Positions 33,703 to 42,599 of a DNA stretch of 64,000 nt are shown piece by piece. The notes below the pieces were generated by a model that saw only the letters and a program-made list of their open reading frames with translations, was not told where the DNA came from and did not search any database. The position numbers and the translations under genes are program-made. Within the stretch, counting starts at the first letter, position 1; every line of letters starts with the position of its first letter. Source of the DNA: Duodenibacillus massiliensis (GTDB taxonomy: Bacteria; Pseudomonadota; Gammaproteobacteria; Burkholderiales; Burkholderiaceae_F). The DNA lies in contig NZ_LT635856.1 in assembly GCF_900128485.1 (NCBI RefSeq), forward strand, positions 14,045 to 78,044, given 5' to 3'.

Positions 33703-36324
33703 TTAAGTCGAGACATTAAGAACCAACCCCTGCACCGTGAGCGGCAACGGGTCAGCCTGTCGAATGCAAACGGAACCTTCGGTTTGCCACGTCGGCGCGA
33801 GGCGCAACTCAATTTCCTCTGTCTTGAGTTCCGGCGGCTTTCCGGGCATTTCTGTCGTACGCTGTTTGTATTCCGTGAGATTGTCAAAGTCCGGACCCAC
33901 AAATACACCCGACGAGCGATAGACCTGTAGGAAGACTTGAATGATGTTCTTTTTAATGCCCCCACCAAGCGCACTCTTGTTCTGCATTGTGAGCGGCAAC
34001 GTCTTAGCATCAGCCTCGAAAGGCAATCCGACTATCACTTTGGACGCAGGCGAATCAAGATCGACCACTCCATTCGTTACAACTTGTTGAGGCATGACGG
34101 CACCATCAGCAAGGATAGAAACCGTCTTGCCTTCGAGCCAATTCAAACCGGTAACGTGCGTTGTCGGCTCTCCTGAATACACGCCGCCCGAGTCAACAAA
34201 GAACGCATCCTGGATGTTTTCAACGTTCATTGAAGTCATCCGCTCAATGTAGCGTTTCGTCTGCCCGTTGATTTCACGACGAACGACAACGTAAAGATGG
34301 TCCTCTTCGCCCTCTTCCACGGCCGCCACGGACTCAAACACACCGTCGGTAATATGCTGATGCCAGGCCAAAACTTCCTGTTCTGGAATGTATGTCAGCC
34401 CCAAAAGCGAGCCATCGGAACTGATATACCAAAGAAGCGGTATAGGCGCCAAAGCCAATGCCGAGTCCAAAACTTTTTTGAAGTCGAAAAGATGCGAAGC
34501 CCGGAGGCACAAATCCGACGACACAAAGCCGCCCGCCGAATATTCATAAGCAAAGTCTCGGACGTGCCCGCCACGGGCCGCACAATAGACAACGGCATTG
34601 CCGACGACCTGCGGCATCACCCGGCTCGATCCTGTATTACTCTGAGGCTTTGCGGCAATGGACGACGGAGAAATCACACTGCCGTCCTGCGGACTGATGC
34701 GGAAAGCCATGCTGGACGTGAGGAGAATCAGACTTGTCAGCGAAACGACGTGCTGTACTGCGCTGAATTCTCGACTTGCCATTTGAAAACTCACGCGGTC
34801 ATCATCGCGATATGGGAGGGAATAACTGAAGTCCGACTCACTGCCCGTACGCGTCATCAGCACACGTTGCGGATCCGAATGCAATCCGGCAAAGATACGC
34901 CGCTGCTCGAAGTACCCGACGGCCCGAGGATAGTCACCAGCGCCACCTGTCGTCGCCGTACCCGTAGCACCGGAGCCCGTACCGCCGCGGAATGTCAGTT
35001 TCGGTGCCGTGTACTCGGAACCCGCCGCCCTGATCTGTACGGAAACAACCTTCCCGTTTTCAACCACAGCCCGCAGCTGAGCCCCCGAACCCGTACTATC
35101 GGACACTTCCACCGTCGGAACGCCAGAATAAGTGGAGAGCGAGTACGTCTCAGTTTTTGTGGACACGAAAAACGCAGAGAGTGTCTGACCGGAAACCACC
35201 ACCTTCGGAGAAGTGTAGTTGTTCCCTTCGGAGACAATTCGGATGCCTTTCAGCGTCGTGTAGTAGTTGGTATAACTGTTACCGCTTGAAGACGTTCCGG
35301 GCGATGAATGTCGCTCAAGCACCAACTCAACTTTGCCGCCGTAGCCAGTATTGGCCGAATCGCTAAGCGTTACTGAAAGCGAAGGGTAGCCAGAACGTGA
35401 AATCCACGTCGTGCTAATGTTTTCCACCGGCAAAAGTCCATTGACGCAGTTGGTGTAACCGCTTCCGCCGTTTGTTACCGTCACTGACTTAATGCCGCGA
35501 GACGTAGAGAACACATCATCAAAGCGACGAATCGTTATCTCCGTCTTCGGCGTAATGTTGTCGTCGATGATTTCCGGCGTTTCACTATCGCCAATGTAGC
35601 CGTAAAGTCCGCCCTTGTTTTTATAGAAGCGATAGAAGGCTGCGCCCTTCATCTCGTCGCAGGTAATCTTGACCGTAGTCCCGTAAGCGTAGAGGTTTGC
35701 CACGACACTCACCGCTTCACTCGCTTCGCTTTCCTCTGTTTTGTCGGCATTGAGGCAAGATACCCGATACTTCTGAGTGTACTTGTCGGCGTTCGAATCT
35801 TCAGCCGCAGCCGTTGCACGTACCGCCGCTACCCCCGTCGGCTTCGGGAGTTTCGTATTGGTTTCGACTGTTACGATTCGCCAGTCCCGTGCACCATAGC
35901 GACGAATTTCAGTCGGCGGATAGTTTTCGTGCGTCACCGTCACAATGTCACCAGACTGTACATAATCCAAAGAGAACAAGTCCGCAGAATCCCAAGGTGT
36001 TGTGACCTGATACTCCGTCCCGTCGTCATTCACCAGCGTCGCACCGTAGCTATGGAACCGGGCGTACTTGTGTCCGAGCTCAATAATCATCGTCTGCCCG
36101 GCACTGTACGTGAACGGGATCAGCCGCACTGGGCGCGAGTCGTTACCCACTTTGTTCACGAACTCGAACCCCGGGCGGTTGCGGATAGGTCCCTGCGGCA
36201 GGCAGATGAAGTTTTGGCACTTCAAAAGCCCGGCCTGATACTTCACGTCGTCGCGGCGGCCATACATATCCGGCGAGATTTCGCCCCCGGCAAAGCTAAG
36301 CTGAATTACTTTATCAACGGCCAT
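33703..36324 (-). CDS. Tail tube/nozzle protein (T7 gp12-like position)
   Basis: 873 residues from ATG 36324 (GGAGG six bases upstream). The start, IQLSFAGGEISPDMYGRRDD followed by KYQAGLLKCQNFICLPQGPI, is highly typical of podovirus tail stabilisation/nozzle proteins of the BPP-1 and gp12 type. The body is beta-rich with Gly/Ser loops. The protein extends the short tail below the adaptor ring. It overlaps the adaptor gene by 11 bases. Confidence 0.88.
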   Translation of the reverse strand: MAVDKVIQLSFAGGEISPDMYGRRDDVKYQAGLLKCQNFICLPQGPIRNRPGFEFVNKVGNDSRPVRLIPFTYSAGQTMIIELGHKYARFHSYGATLVNDDGTEYQVTTPWDSADLFSLDYVQSGDIVTVTHENYPPTEIRRYGARDWRIVTVETNTKLPKPTGVAAVRATAAAEDSNADKYTQKYRVSCLNADKTEESEASEAVSVVANLYAYGTTVKITCDEMKGAAFYRFYKNKGGLYGYIGDSETPEIIDDNITPKTEITIRRFDDVFSTSRGIKSVTVTNGGSGYTNCVNGLLPVENISTTWISRSGYPSLSVTLSDSANTGYGGKVELVLERHSSPGTSSSGNSYTNYYTTLKGIRIVSEGNNYTSPKVVVSGQTLSAFFVSTKTETYSLSTYSGVPTVEVSDSTGSGAQLRAVVENGKVVSVQIRAAGSEYTAPKLTFRGGTGSGATGTATTGGAGDYPRAVGYFEQRRIFAGLHSDPQRVLMTRTGSESDFSYSLPYRDDDRVSFQMASREFSAVQHVVSLTSLILLTSSMAFRISPQDGSVISPSSIAAKPQSNTGSSRVMPQVVGNAVVYCAARGGHVRDFAYEYSAGGFVSSDLCLRASHLFDFKKVLDSALALAPIPLLWYISSDGSLLGLTYIPEQEVLAWHQHITDGVFESVAAVEEGEEDHLYVVVRREINGQTKRYIERMTSMNVENIQDAFFVDSGGVYSGEPTTHVTGLNWLEGKTVSILADGAVMPQQVVTNGVVDLDSPASKVIVGLPFEADAKTLPLTMQNKSALGGGIKKNIIQVFLQVYRSSGVFVGPDFDNLTEYKQRTTEMPGKPPELKTEEIELRLAPTWQTEGSVCIRQADPLPLTVQGLVLNVST

Positions 36325-36943
36325 ACCAGCCTCCCATTTCCTCTGGAAGGCGCATATCACCCGTATAAGGCGTTCGTGCCATATCCACCGAAGTGTCCTG
36401 CAAAGCGTCGCGCTTAATAGCGTCTTTCACCATCAGCGTGTAAATCTTCAGTTGTTCTTCTGCCATGGAAGCACCAGTCGCCCCGGTAATCGCTGCACCT
36501 GCGAGTTTGGCTGCCAGCAAATGCGCCAGAGCATCGGCAAAATCCGATGGGAACAACTCGGCCGGCACCAGCGACGTCGTATACCGAACCCAATCCGCTG
36601 GAACGTCCGTCAGAATCGCCATACCGTAATCCGACCGTTCAAGATGATAGGAATACAGGTCACGGCCCGACTTGTCGAATACACGCTGAATCTGCAGGCA
36701 ATCCGATGGATATCCGTAGGCATAGGCCGCACCAATCGGAGGTTCTTTCAGCTGATTGAGTTTGGTGCGCTTTGTGGCAAATGTCCACGCCGTTTCAGTG
36801 AGAATACGGTTAAGCGCCAACGGGTAGAACCGGGCACAATGATCCGCCTGCGGAGAACCTTCGGGCGGATCAATGGAAGTCACCGTGCCCGTATCGCCGA
36901 GATACGACAGCGCGATGTTACAAATATCGACAACGGTAGTCAT
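36314..36943 (-). CDS. Tail adaptor (tubular protein A, gp11-like)
   Basis: 209 residues. VVDICNIALSYLGDTGTVTS, RFYPLALNRILTETAWTFAT and YAYGYPSDCLQIQRVFD are diagnostic for gp11/gp4-type head-tail adaptors, which bind below the portal and receive the nozzle. It precedes the nozzle gene, the usual order. Confidence 0.9.
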   Translation of the reverse strand: MTTVVDICNIALSYLGDTGTVTSIDPPEGSPQADHCARFYPLALNRILTETAWTFATKRTKLNQLKEPPIGAAYAYGYPSDCLQIQRVFDKSGRDLYSYHLERSDYGMAILTDVPADWVRYTTSLVPAELFPSDFADALAHLLAAKLAGAAITGATGASMAEEQLKIYTLMVKDAIKRDALQDTSVDMARTPYTGDMRLPEEMGGWYGR

Positions 36944-36960
36944 AGGGCCTCCTATGAAAG

Positions 36961-36982
36961 CGGGGAGCCGTCAGACTCCCCG
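36961..36982. other. Hairpin between adaptor and capsid-cement genes
   Basis: CGGGGAG (36961) pairs with CTCCCCG (36976) around eight bases, in the 92-base gap downstream of the cement gene. It has no T-run on either side, so it may moderate transcription or protect mRNA rather than terminate. Confidence 0.4.
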
Positions 36983-37035
36983 TAAAACTGCGCACCGCCA
37001 ACCGTCAGGCCAGCGGAGAGATAAGGATCACCTCC

Positions 37036-37437
37036 TTAAGCAGCGTAGTTAGGATTCGCTTCATAATCCCCGATTCGCTTCCCGCGCGGGCTGTCCGGAC
37101 GGAGCGTCACGCCGGCAGACACCTTGCCAGACATGGACGTGCCCGCAAACACCAACTTGGTGTACTGGGGTAAGCCCTGCGGAATCGGGATATTGATCCC
37201 ACCACCGTCCGTGAGGTCAGTCAGCTTGTAGGAAAGGATTTCCGTGAACGTGGAATTATCGGAACTGCCTTGAAGCGCAACGCTTGCGAGCCCCGTCACG
37301 GCACCGACGTTGCGGACGTAGATATAGCCGACACCTTCGGAAATACCGGCCTTACCAATATCAAGAACCTTCGAATCCTTGCTTGCGCCGGAAAGCGTCA
37401 GTTCACTGGCATACATGGTTAAAAAATCAACATGCAT
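37036..37437 (-). CDS. Capsid cement/decoration protein, Bbp16-like
   Basis: 133 residues from ATG 37437 (GGGAG upstream); the frame is open further upstream but that part overlaps the capsid gene. SKVLDIGKAGISEGVGYIYV, VALQGSSDNSTFTEILS and INIPIPQGLPQYTKLVF match the Bbp16 cement family of BPP-1-like phages, beta-rich proteins that stabilise the capsid exterior. It directly follows the capsid gene. Confidence 0.8.
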   Translation of the reverse strand: MHVDFLTMYASELTLSGASKDSKVLDIGKAGISEGVGYIYVRNVGAVTGLASVALQGSSDNSTFTEILSYKLTDLTDGGGINIPIPQGLPQYTKLVFAGTSMSGKVSAGVTLRPDSPRGKRIGDYEANPNYAA

Positions 37438-37450
37438 CGTTCTTTCTCCC

Positions 37451-38449
37451 TTAGCTGATCTTGGCTTCGTCGATGCGAATAGCGTCGTCGGCTTCAATCG
37501 GAATCGTGAAGAAGTGCGTCGCCATCTGTTCGGCAGCTTCCACAATCTTGAGGCACTGCGTGGACTTTTCATAGGCGGCAATTTCCAAGGCCGTCTGAAT
37601 TTCGGTGCGGCAAAGCATCACCTGATGACGGCGCAACTGAGCCGGAATACGGTTCTTCGCGCGAATCAGCGTCTTGATAAGAGAATCAGACTGCAGATCA
37701 ACTTCGCCATCCTTCATCGGGATGTTGCACACACGAACGCAGGCTCGCCAATCGTTAAGAGCCGCACCGGGTTGCCACTTGTAGTGGTCAACGTATGCTT
37801 CCATCTTGCCCTTGCCGTCGGGGGCATCGACAGTCTGCTGTCCCTTATCTGTATGCTGCAAACCATATTTCGAGCCCTTCGGGTAAAGTCCGAAGAATTC
37901 GTCAAAGTTAACAATGTAGACAGAAGTGTAGCCATCAGCCGTACCGGTATAACCAGCATCAGCAGCAACCACATTGTGCGACGCCGGAACCTTTTTGTTC
38001 ATCGTGGCATAGCGCGTAGCCAAGCCAGTGAACTTGCGAATATCCTTGTCATTGTCGCCGTAATAAAGAGCAGCAGCGACGGCATCGCTCATGCCCTGAA
38101 TAAAGGCCTTTTCTTCCGAGAGGCGGAACTGAGCCGTGTTGCCGTTTATATTGGCAAGGTCAATATCAACGTTAGCGTAGTTTTCAACGTTAGAGGTCAC
38201 GTCCACCACAGAGGCAGTCGAAGACTTCGTCGGCTGGACGCCTTCGTACATCCCGCGCCACGTCGGTTCAGGGATGCCAGTTCGGATTGAATGCTTGAAG
38301 CCCGTGGTCATGTTGCATTCGCGCCACGGAATATGTCGCAGGATAGCGTTATTCTGCGACAAGACTTCTGCAATCGGAGCAATCTCGCCGTTCTCATCCG
38401 TGCGGGATGCGACATCAGCAAGGGTAGGATACTGAGCAATAGCAGCCAT
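37451..38449 (-). CDS. Major capsid protein, BPP-1 type
   Basis: 332 residues. YPTLADVASRTDENGEIAPI, EVLSQNNAILRHIPWRECN, PTWRGMYEGVQPTKS and a C-terminal EAAEQMATHFFTIPIEADDA follow the BPP-1/Bbp17-type capsid protein family, which folds like HK97. Length is within family range. Preceded by a scaffold gene and followed by the cement gene. Confidence 0.9.
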   Translation of the reverse strand: MAAIAQYPTLADVASRTDENGEIAPIAEVLSQNNAILRHIPWRECNMTTGFKHSIRTGIPEPTWRGMYEGVQPTKSSTASVVDVTSNVENYANVDIDLANINGNTAQFRLSEEKAFIQGMSDAVAAALYYGDNDKDIRKFTGLATRYATMNKKVPASHNVVAADAGYTGTADGYTSVYIVNFDEFFGLYPKGSKYGLQHTDKGQQTVDAPDGKGKMEAYVDHYKWQPGAALNDWRACVRVCNIPMKDGEVDLQSDSLIKTLIRAKNRIPAQLRRHQVMLCRTEIQTALEIAAYEKSTQCLKIVEAAEQMATHFFTIPIEADDAIRIDEAKIS

Positions 38450-38458
38450 GCTTTCCTC

Positions 38459-39145
38459 TTAGTTCATCTTGGAATTGTTGAAAAACCGGGCCAACGGGTC
38501 TCCCTGTCCGCCCTCACCGTTGCCGCGCGGTGAAACGTCGTCGGAGATCGACTGAGCGATCTGATAGAACATCTTGATAATCCCCGGATGCGTATCGAGC
38601 CCCGTCTTTACGAGGAGCTCCCGCGCCTCCGGCGGGCAATACTTCTGAAATGCCTTCGCCGCAATGCCGAGGTTTTGTTTGGCCTTCGCGCCGCCGAGTT
38701 CCTTGTCCGCAGCGAACGCCTTGAGGTTTTCACTCTTGAAGGCCGCCAGCGCCTGTTCCTGCGCCTGCTGCAGCACCGGACTCATCTTGTTGATGATCGT
38801 GGCAAAGGACTTCTGCGAGAGGCCCATTTCGTGGCAGACACCCGCCAACGTTTCGCAAACATCGTCATTCAGTTCCGCGCCTTCGGGAACTTCGATGCCT
38901 TCGTTGGTGTAGGAATCTTCGGGCGCACCGAGCCATTCATTGGGCTTATCGCCCTTGTCCGTCCCGTCGTCACCCGCCGCAGGTTCGCCACCATCATTGG
39001 CCGCGTCCGCCCCCCCGGTCGCCGGAGGTACTGCATCGGCGGCAGCGGGCGTACCTCCGGCGACACCGGGATCAGTCGTACCGGTATCAGGAGGCGTAGC
39101 GCCAGCGTCCGCACCGGTATCCGTAACAGTTGCCGCATCTGTCAT
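38459..39145 (-). CDS. Scaffolding protein
   Basis: 228 residues. Residues 1-70 are a low-complexity Ala/Gly/Asp/Pro/Thr stretch, then APEDSYTNEGIEVPEGAELN and GLSQKSFATIINKMSPVLQQ, a pattern typical of podovirus scaffolds with a disordered head and helical body. It directly precedes the capsid gene. Scaffold directs procapsid assembly and then leaves. Confidence 0.82.
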   Translation of the reverse strand: MTDAATVTDTGADAGATPPDTGTTDPGVAGGTPAAADAVPPATGGADAANDGGEPAAGDDGTDKGDKPNEWLGAPEDSYTNEGIEVPEGAELNDDVCETLAGVCHEMGLSQKSFATIINKMSPVLQQAQEQALAAFKSENLKAFAADKELGGAKAKQNLGIAAKAFQKYCPPEARELLVKTGLDTHPGIIKMFYQIAQSISDDVSPRGNGEGGQGDPLARFFNNSKMN

Positions 39146-39462
39146 TTGTTTTCCTCTCGCATTGAATTGATCTGCTCTTCAAGCCCGGCCGAGCGAAGTC
39201 GCCGGAGAATGTCAAGTCCTACATCTCGCCGAGCACTGAGGAGCATCATTCGCATCGGATCAGTACTCGTCACCGAGTCCGCCTGCCCCGTAAGGGAGAG
39301 AACCCAGTGCATTGCCCGACGGCCGAACTCGGTTTCCATCAGGCTTTTCAGCGCGTTGTCGAGTTTCTTTTCTTCCTGCTTTCGCAGCCGTTCTTCTTCT
39401 GCGCGGGCTTCTTCCTCTTCGAAAATGCCCTGCATCCGAGTGTCTGCCATTGTTTCTGTCAT
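39142..39462 (-). CDS. Bbp19-like small head protein
   Basis: 106 residues. An acidic coiled-coil start (FEEEEARAEEERLRKQEEKK) is followed by TEFGRRAMHWVLSLTGQADS and SARRDVGLDILRRLRSAG, which matches the Bbp19 domain found between portal and scaffold genes in BPP-1-like phages. The ATG at 39462 lies only eight bases after a CCGTCCATAAA motif, so its mRNA would be nearly leaderless or transcribed from further upstream; ATG at 39450 is an alternative. Confidence 0.7.
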   Translation of the reverse strand: MTETMADTRMQGIFEEEEARAEEERLRKQEEKKLDNALKSLMETEFGRRAMHWVLSLTGQADSVTSTDPMRMMLLSARRDVGLDILRRLRSAGLEEQINSMREENK

Positions 39463-39470
39463 CCCGTCAC

Positions 39471-39482
39471 CTTTATGGACGG
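39471..39482 (-). promoter_or_regulatory. Late promoter-like motif CCGTCCATAAAG (3 of 6)
   Basis: Minus-strand CCGTCCATAAAG in the 22-base gap between the portal stop (39485) and the Bbp19-like gene. It would start transcription of the scaffold-capsid-cement-tail operon. Confidence 0.65.
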
Positions 39483-39484
39483 CC

Positions 39485-41152
39485 TTACATCACGCCCTGA
39501 GATGGTTGCTCTTGTTCGGGACTCATCGCTATATCCGCGCCGCCGACACTGCCTGCCGCCTGCCCCAAATCCTTGATAGTGGAAGCCGCCTGTGCTGCCT
39601 GCATCTGCTGCTGTTGCTGCGCCTGCTCTTCGGCGCGCTGCTTGCGAATGATTGCCACCCGAGAGCCCGCAACGATCATGGACGGCGGAACGCCGTTCAT
39701 ATCCGCCAAGAGATCAATCGTTTCATCGGCATCCAATTTGTCGAGCGCTTCCGGACGCATCTGCGCCAGAACGCCAATCTGCTGCACCGTGCGCATAACG
39801 CCGTCCACCGCAGAACTTTTCTGCATCTGCGCCAGTACCGAGATGTATTCAACATTGAGTTCTTTCCCCTGCATTTCCTGCGGAGGTTCAGGCACCAAGT
39901 CGGCCTCCACTAGGTATCCAAACGCCGTAGAGACCAACGGATCAAGCATTTCCGTATGAAGGCGCTCAAGCACCGGCCCAAGCATCATCACCTTTTCCTG
40001 TTCCAACGCCTGGATTTCGGTAGCCGTACGGTCAGTACCTTGATTCGCCGCGATCATCTGGAAGATGTTCACATTGAAGTAGCGCTGTATCTGCGCCCGT
40101 GCGTCTGCGATCTGCGCCTGCAGCATTTCAGGCGATGCCTGCACTGCCCAAGCCGAGCGAATCACGTCGTTGTCCGCAGGGTCAACCGGGATGCGACCGC
40201 CGGGACGGAATAGCTGCATTGCGCCCTTGTACTTTGTCGGGTATTGAATCGGTGGATTCGAGAGATAATCCGTGAGGATGCCCATCTGCTTTTGCAGGCG
40301 CTGCAGACTTTTAGCCGCCGACAAGGCTTTCGCACCAGGGCCACGCCCGTAAACAGAGCCCGCCGTAGTGAGCCATCGGGGACACAACGCCGGAAATTGG
40401 TCATAGCCGGACTCACCCAGCACCTTGCCGTCACTGCGGCCTTGTTCCCAATACACAGACCGCCACGGCTTATTGTGGTTGTCGTGCTTCATCACGTTAC
40501 GGTCAAGACGCGGCTCAATGGCGTGCATCACGTCAAAGCGACGGTACGGGTTATCGCGTAAGGAACTTCTGACATCGGTGCTGACAGCATCGATACCGAA
40601 CTTCTGCACCATCTGCTTCGCCGTCATGCTGATATGACGATAAACCGTGTCGATACGGTCGAACGGATCAGCCGCGAGCCAGTATTCCCCAACCGTGAGA
40701 TTCATCATATCGATGACACGGTCAGGGTGACGCTGCACAATGGAACACGCAGTCCCGAACGCCGGAAGCTCAAGATATGAGCGATGCAGCGAGTTGTAGA
40801 CCTCCGACTTTGCGAAATACATCAGGATCAAGTCCTGAAGTTCAGACAGCCACTGTTTCACATCCGGCGATTCGTCTAAGTCCGGATCCATTGTCGTAAG
40901 ACGCAGCCACGGCCGCGACGGCGAACTGACGCCCGCCAAGAGTCCTGCCGCCAAAATATCGGCACTGTCTGCGGCTTCGGCATCATACAGGCGCGTGTAG
41001 CGCTTACCGCCCTCGTAGCCACGCTCACCGGGGAACGCCCCCAAGTCCGGCACCTCATAGTCGCGTATGTCGTACCAAAGGTTTTCCCACGTCTCACGTT
41101 CCGCTTTCAGCCCAGCCAAGCGCTGCTGAAGCTGCTTGACATCAACTGCCAT
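39485..41152 (-). CDS. Portal (head-tail connector), T7/BPP-1 type
   Basis: 555 residues. RDYEVPDLGAFPGERGYEGG, YDAEAADSADILAAGLLAGV, PSRPWLRLTT, the central FPALCPRWLTTAGSVYGRGP and the C-terminal NQGTDRTATEIQALEQEKVM are hallmarks of the podovirus connector family. A Gln-rich tail follows. It forms the dodecamer at the packaging vertex. Confidence 0.93.
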   Translation of the reverse strand: MAVDVKQLQQRLAGLKAERETWENLWYDIRDYEVPDLGAFPGERGYEGGKRYTRLYDAEAADSADILAAGLLAGVSSPSRPWLRLTTMDPDLDESPDVKQWLSELQDLILMYFAKSEVYNSLHRSYLELPAFGTACSIVQRHPDRVIDMMNLTVGEYWLAADPFDRIDTVYRHISMTAKQMVQKFGIDAVSTDVRSSLRDNPYRRFDVMHAIEPRLDRNVMKHDNHNKPWRSVYWEQGRSDGKVLGESGYDQFPALCPRWLTTAGSVYGRGPGAKALSAAKSLQRLQKQMGILTDYLSNPPIQYPTKYKGAMQLFRPGGRIPVDPADNDVIRSAWAVQASPEMLQAQIADARAQIQRYFNVNIFQMIAANQGTDRTATEIQALEQEKVMMLGPVLERLHTEMLDPLVSTAFGYLVEADLVPEPPQEMQGKELNVEYISVLAQMQKSSAVDGVMRTVQQIGVLAQMRPEALDKLDADETIDLLADMNGVPPSMIVAGSRVAIIRKQRAEEQAQQQQQMQAAQAASTIKDLGQAAGSVGGADIAMSPEQEQPSQGVM

Positions 41153-41447
41153 TCGCGCCCCCGAGCGTACTCGTTTGGTTAAACAGCTTCGTTTTCTTCA
41201 GCTTGCCTCCCGTTAGATCAGTAGCCGCCCGCTTGCTGGACGTGTTTGAAGCAAGCAAAGAATCAATATCCGGTTCTTTGCCGTTAGCCTTCTCGCGTTC
41301 CTGCGCCTCGTTTTCATAAGCTTGCTTAGTGGCCTGATACTGCTTTTCTGCCAAAGCCTTCTCACGATCCAGTTGGCGCTTTTGGGTATAAATGTTGAGG
41401 CCGCCGGTGACAGCACCGATAATTGCCCCAGCGATTGTCTGCGCCAT
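41142..41447 (-). CDS. Head/neck microprotein 1
   Basis: 101 residues. N-terminal Gly/Ala/Ile segment (MAQTIAGAIIGAVTGGLNIY), then a helical charged region with ALAEKQYQATKQAYENEAQE, and the C-terminus KKTKLFNQTSTLGG. The tail resembles those of the next two upstream small genes. It overlaps the portal start by 11 bases. Probably a minor head or internal protein; family name not known to me. Confidence 0.6.
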   Translation of the reverse strand: MAQTIAGAIIGAVTGGLNIYTQKRQLDREKALAEKQYQATKQAYENEAQEREKANGKEPDIDSLLASNTSSKRAATDLTGGKLKKTKLFNQTSTLGGANGS

Positions 41448-41449
41448 AG

Positions 41450-41767
41450 CTACGCCCCCAAAAGCTTTTTCTTCTGCAGCTTGAGATCATCCGTACTGAT
41501 GCCGCCAAGCCCCGTCAACGAATCGCCCGGACCGGAGTCAGCGCCGAAGTCACCAAGCCCTGAAAGCTGAGAGGAATCAGCGTCGTTCCCGTTGGACTTG
41601 CGTTGTTGCTGGTCCAACAAAGATTGCTGCTTCTTTTTCTGCGCTGCTAATTCGGCCTCCTGCCGACGTGCTTCTTCCTTGGCCTTGTCGCGGGCGTCTT
41701 TGCCCGTTACTTTGTTGAAAGCCTTCTTTACGGCCTTTACCGGATTTAATTTAGAGAAAAATCCCAT
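41450..41767 (-). CDS. Head/neck microprotein 2
   Basis: 105 residues. A basic amphipathic N-terminus (FFSKLNPVKAVKKAFNKVTG), a Gln/Lys-rich coiled coil (LAAQKKKQQSLLDQQQRKSN), a Gly/Ser/Asp linker and a C-terminal LKLQKKKLLG. Same gene neighbourhood and similar tail as its neighbours. Function unknown. Confidence 0.55.
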   Translation of the reverse strand: MGFFSKLNPVKAVKKAFNKVTGKDARDKAKEEARRQEAELAAQKKKQQSLLDQQQRKSNGNDADSSQLSGLGDFGADSGPGDSLTGLGGISTDDLKLQKKKLLGA

Positions 41768-41770
41768 TTG

Positions 41771-41977
41771 TTAGCCCCCCAACGTATTGCGCTTGCGGAA
41801 TAACTTTCCGCCTTCACCGTCCGCAGCACTAGACGTACCAGCGTCCATTGCCGCGTCGTCTGCCCCTGTGGATTCAGCACTAGCAGGCTTGCCAGGAGTG
41901 CCGTTGTTACGCCTACGGGATGTAATGCGAGAAACAATGTTGGCAAGGCCCATTTTCAAAGCAAGGCCATGGCTCAT
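41771..41977 (-). CDS. Head/neck microprotein 3
   Basis: 68 residues. Basic N-terminus (GLANIVSRITSRRRNNGTPG), Ala/Ser/Thr-rich middle and C-terminal KLFRKRNTLGG, matching the KLFNQTSTLGG end of microprotein 1. The ATG overlaps the stop of a 24-residue upstream frame. Function unknown. Confidence 0.55.
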   Translation of the reverse strand: MSHGLALKMGLANIVSRITSRRRNNGTPGKPASAESTGADDAAMDAGTSSAADGEGGKLFRKRNTLGG

Positions 41978-42048
41978 TTCTTGTCACCTCCAAGTCGATG
42001 CTTTCGCAAATGCCGACGTTCAAACTCTTCTGCTGAAGGTTCAGCCAT
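41974..42048 (-). CDS. 24-residue peptide gene
   Basis: ATG 42048 overlaps the acetyltransferase stop (TGATG) and has AAGGAG seven bases upstream; TGA at 41976 overlaps the next ATG. The product is highly charged (EEFERRHLRKHRLGGDKK) and contains an LGG near its end like the following microproteins. Overlapping stops and starts on both sides favour a real, coupled gene. Confidence 0.45.
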   Translation of the reverse strand: MAEPSAEEFERRHLRKHRLGGDKK

Positions 42049-42482
42049 CACAGACTCCTTATAAATGTCACCTGACAGCCTGAATGCGGCCGTTTCTGCA
42101 AAGCCGCGGCGAGTGGTGCTTGCTCGTCGCAGATCCACTGAAACGACGTACACCCCCGCTTTTTTGCCTCACGCTCACACATCACAAAAAGCCGTCCGGG
42201 CACCATCGTCCCTCGGTATTCGGGCAATACGAAAATCGTGTCGTTGCAGGCCGTAAGTTCCCCAGAATGCTGATGAGGCGCGACAAAGATCGACGCAGCC
42301 CCCACCGCTTTTTCTCCGTCGTAGGCGACAAAGGCAAACGCCAGCGAGTTTTCGGAGAGTGCGCGGTAGAAGTCTTCCGTCGGATCAAAGATCGGGCCGT
42401 TACCTGATTCGCGGAAATTCGTTTCAAGCAAATCTCGGTGCTTCCGCAGCAGGTCATAACAGGACATGAGTACGTATCGCAT
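42048..42482 (-). CDS. GNAT-family N-acetyltransferase
   Basis: 144 residues from ATG 42482. The frame extends to ATG 42512, but that codon lies inside the promoter-like motif, so the shorter start is preferred; neither has a clear Shine-Dalgarno. NDTIFVLPEYRGTMVPGRLF with MCEREAKKRGCTSFQWI forms the acetyl-CoA-binding beta4-helix3 motif, and AYDGEKAVGAASIFVAPHQH the preceding strands. Acetyltransferases occur in the same place in other podoviruses; the target is unknown. Confidence 0.78.
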   Translation of the reverse strand: MRYVLMSCYDLLRKHRDLLETNFRESGNGPIFDPTEDFYRALSENSLAFAFVAYDGEKAVGAASIFVAPHQHSGELTACNDTIFVLPEYRGTMVPGRLFVMCEREAKKRGCTSFQWICDEQAPLAAALQKRPHSGCQVTFIRSL

Positions 42483-42510
42483 ACCCGCAGTTTCAGCGGG
42501 GCGACGGTAC

Positions 42511-42545
42511 ATTTATGGACGACAATCGCTCAATCGTCCATAAAC
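42511..42545. promoter_or_regulatory. Divergent pair of late promoter-like motifs (4 and 5 of 6)
   Basis: Minus-strand TCGTCCATAAAT (42522-42511) and plus-strand TCGTCCATAAAC (42534-42545) form an inverted repeat with 11 bases between. Each copy points at the gene downstream of it: the acetyltransferase operon leftwards and the Com-like gene (ATG 42600) rightwards. This is the strongest sign that the motif is a directional promoter element. Confidence 0.7.
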
Positions 42546-42599
42546 TTCAAAGCCTTGCAAATACGATGCGTTCATGAAATTTCATGGGAGGGTACTGCA

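Noticed and set aside
34297-35289. Plus-strand open frame (330 codons) opposite the tail nozzle gene
   Set aside because: Shadow of a recognised structural gene; Arg/Thr-rich without any family pattern.
36961-36982. Hairpin called as a rho-independent terminator
   Set aside because: It has no T-run on either strand, and the genes on both sides belong to one structural operon.
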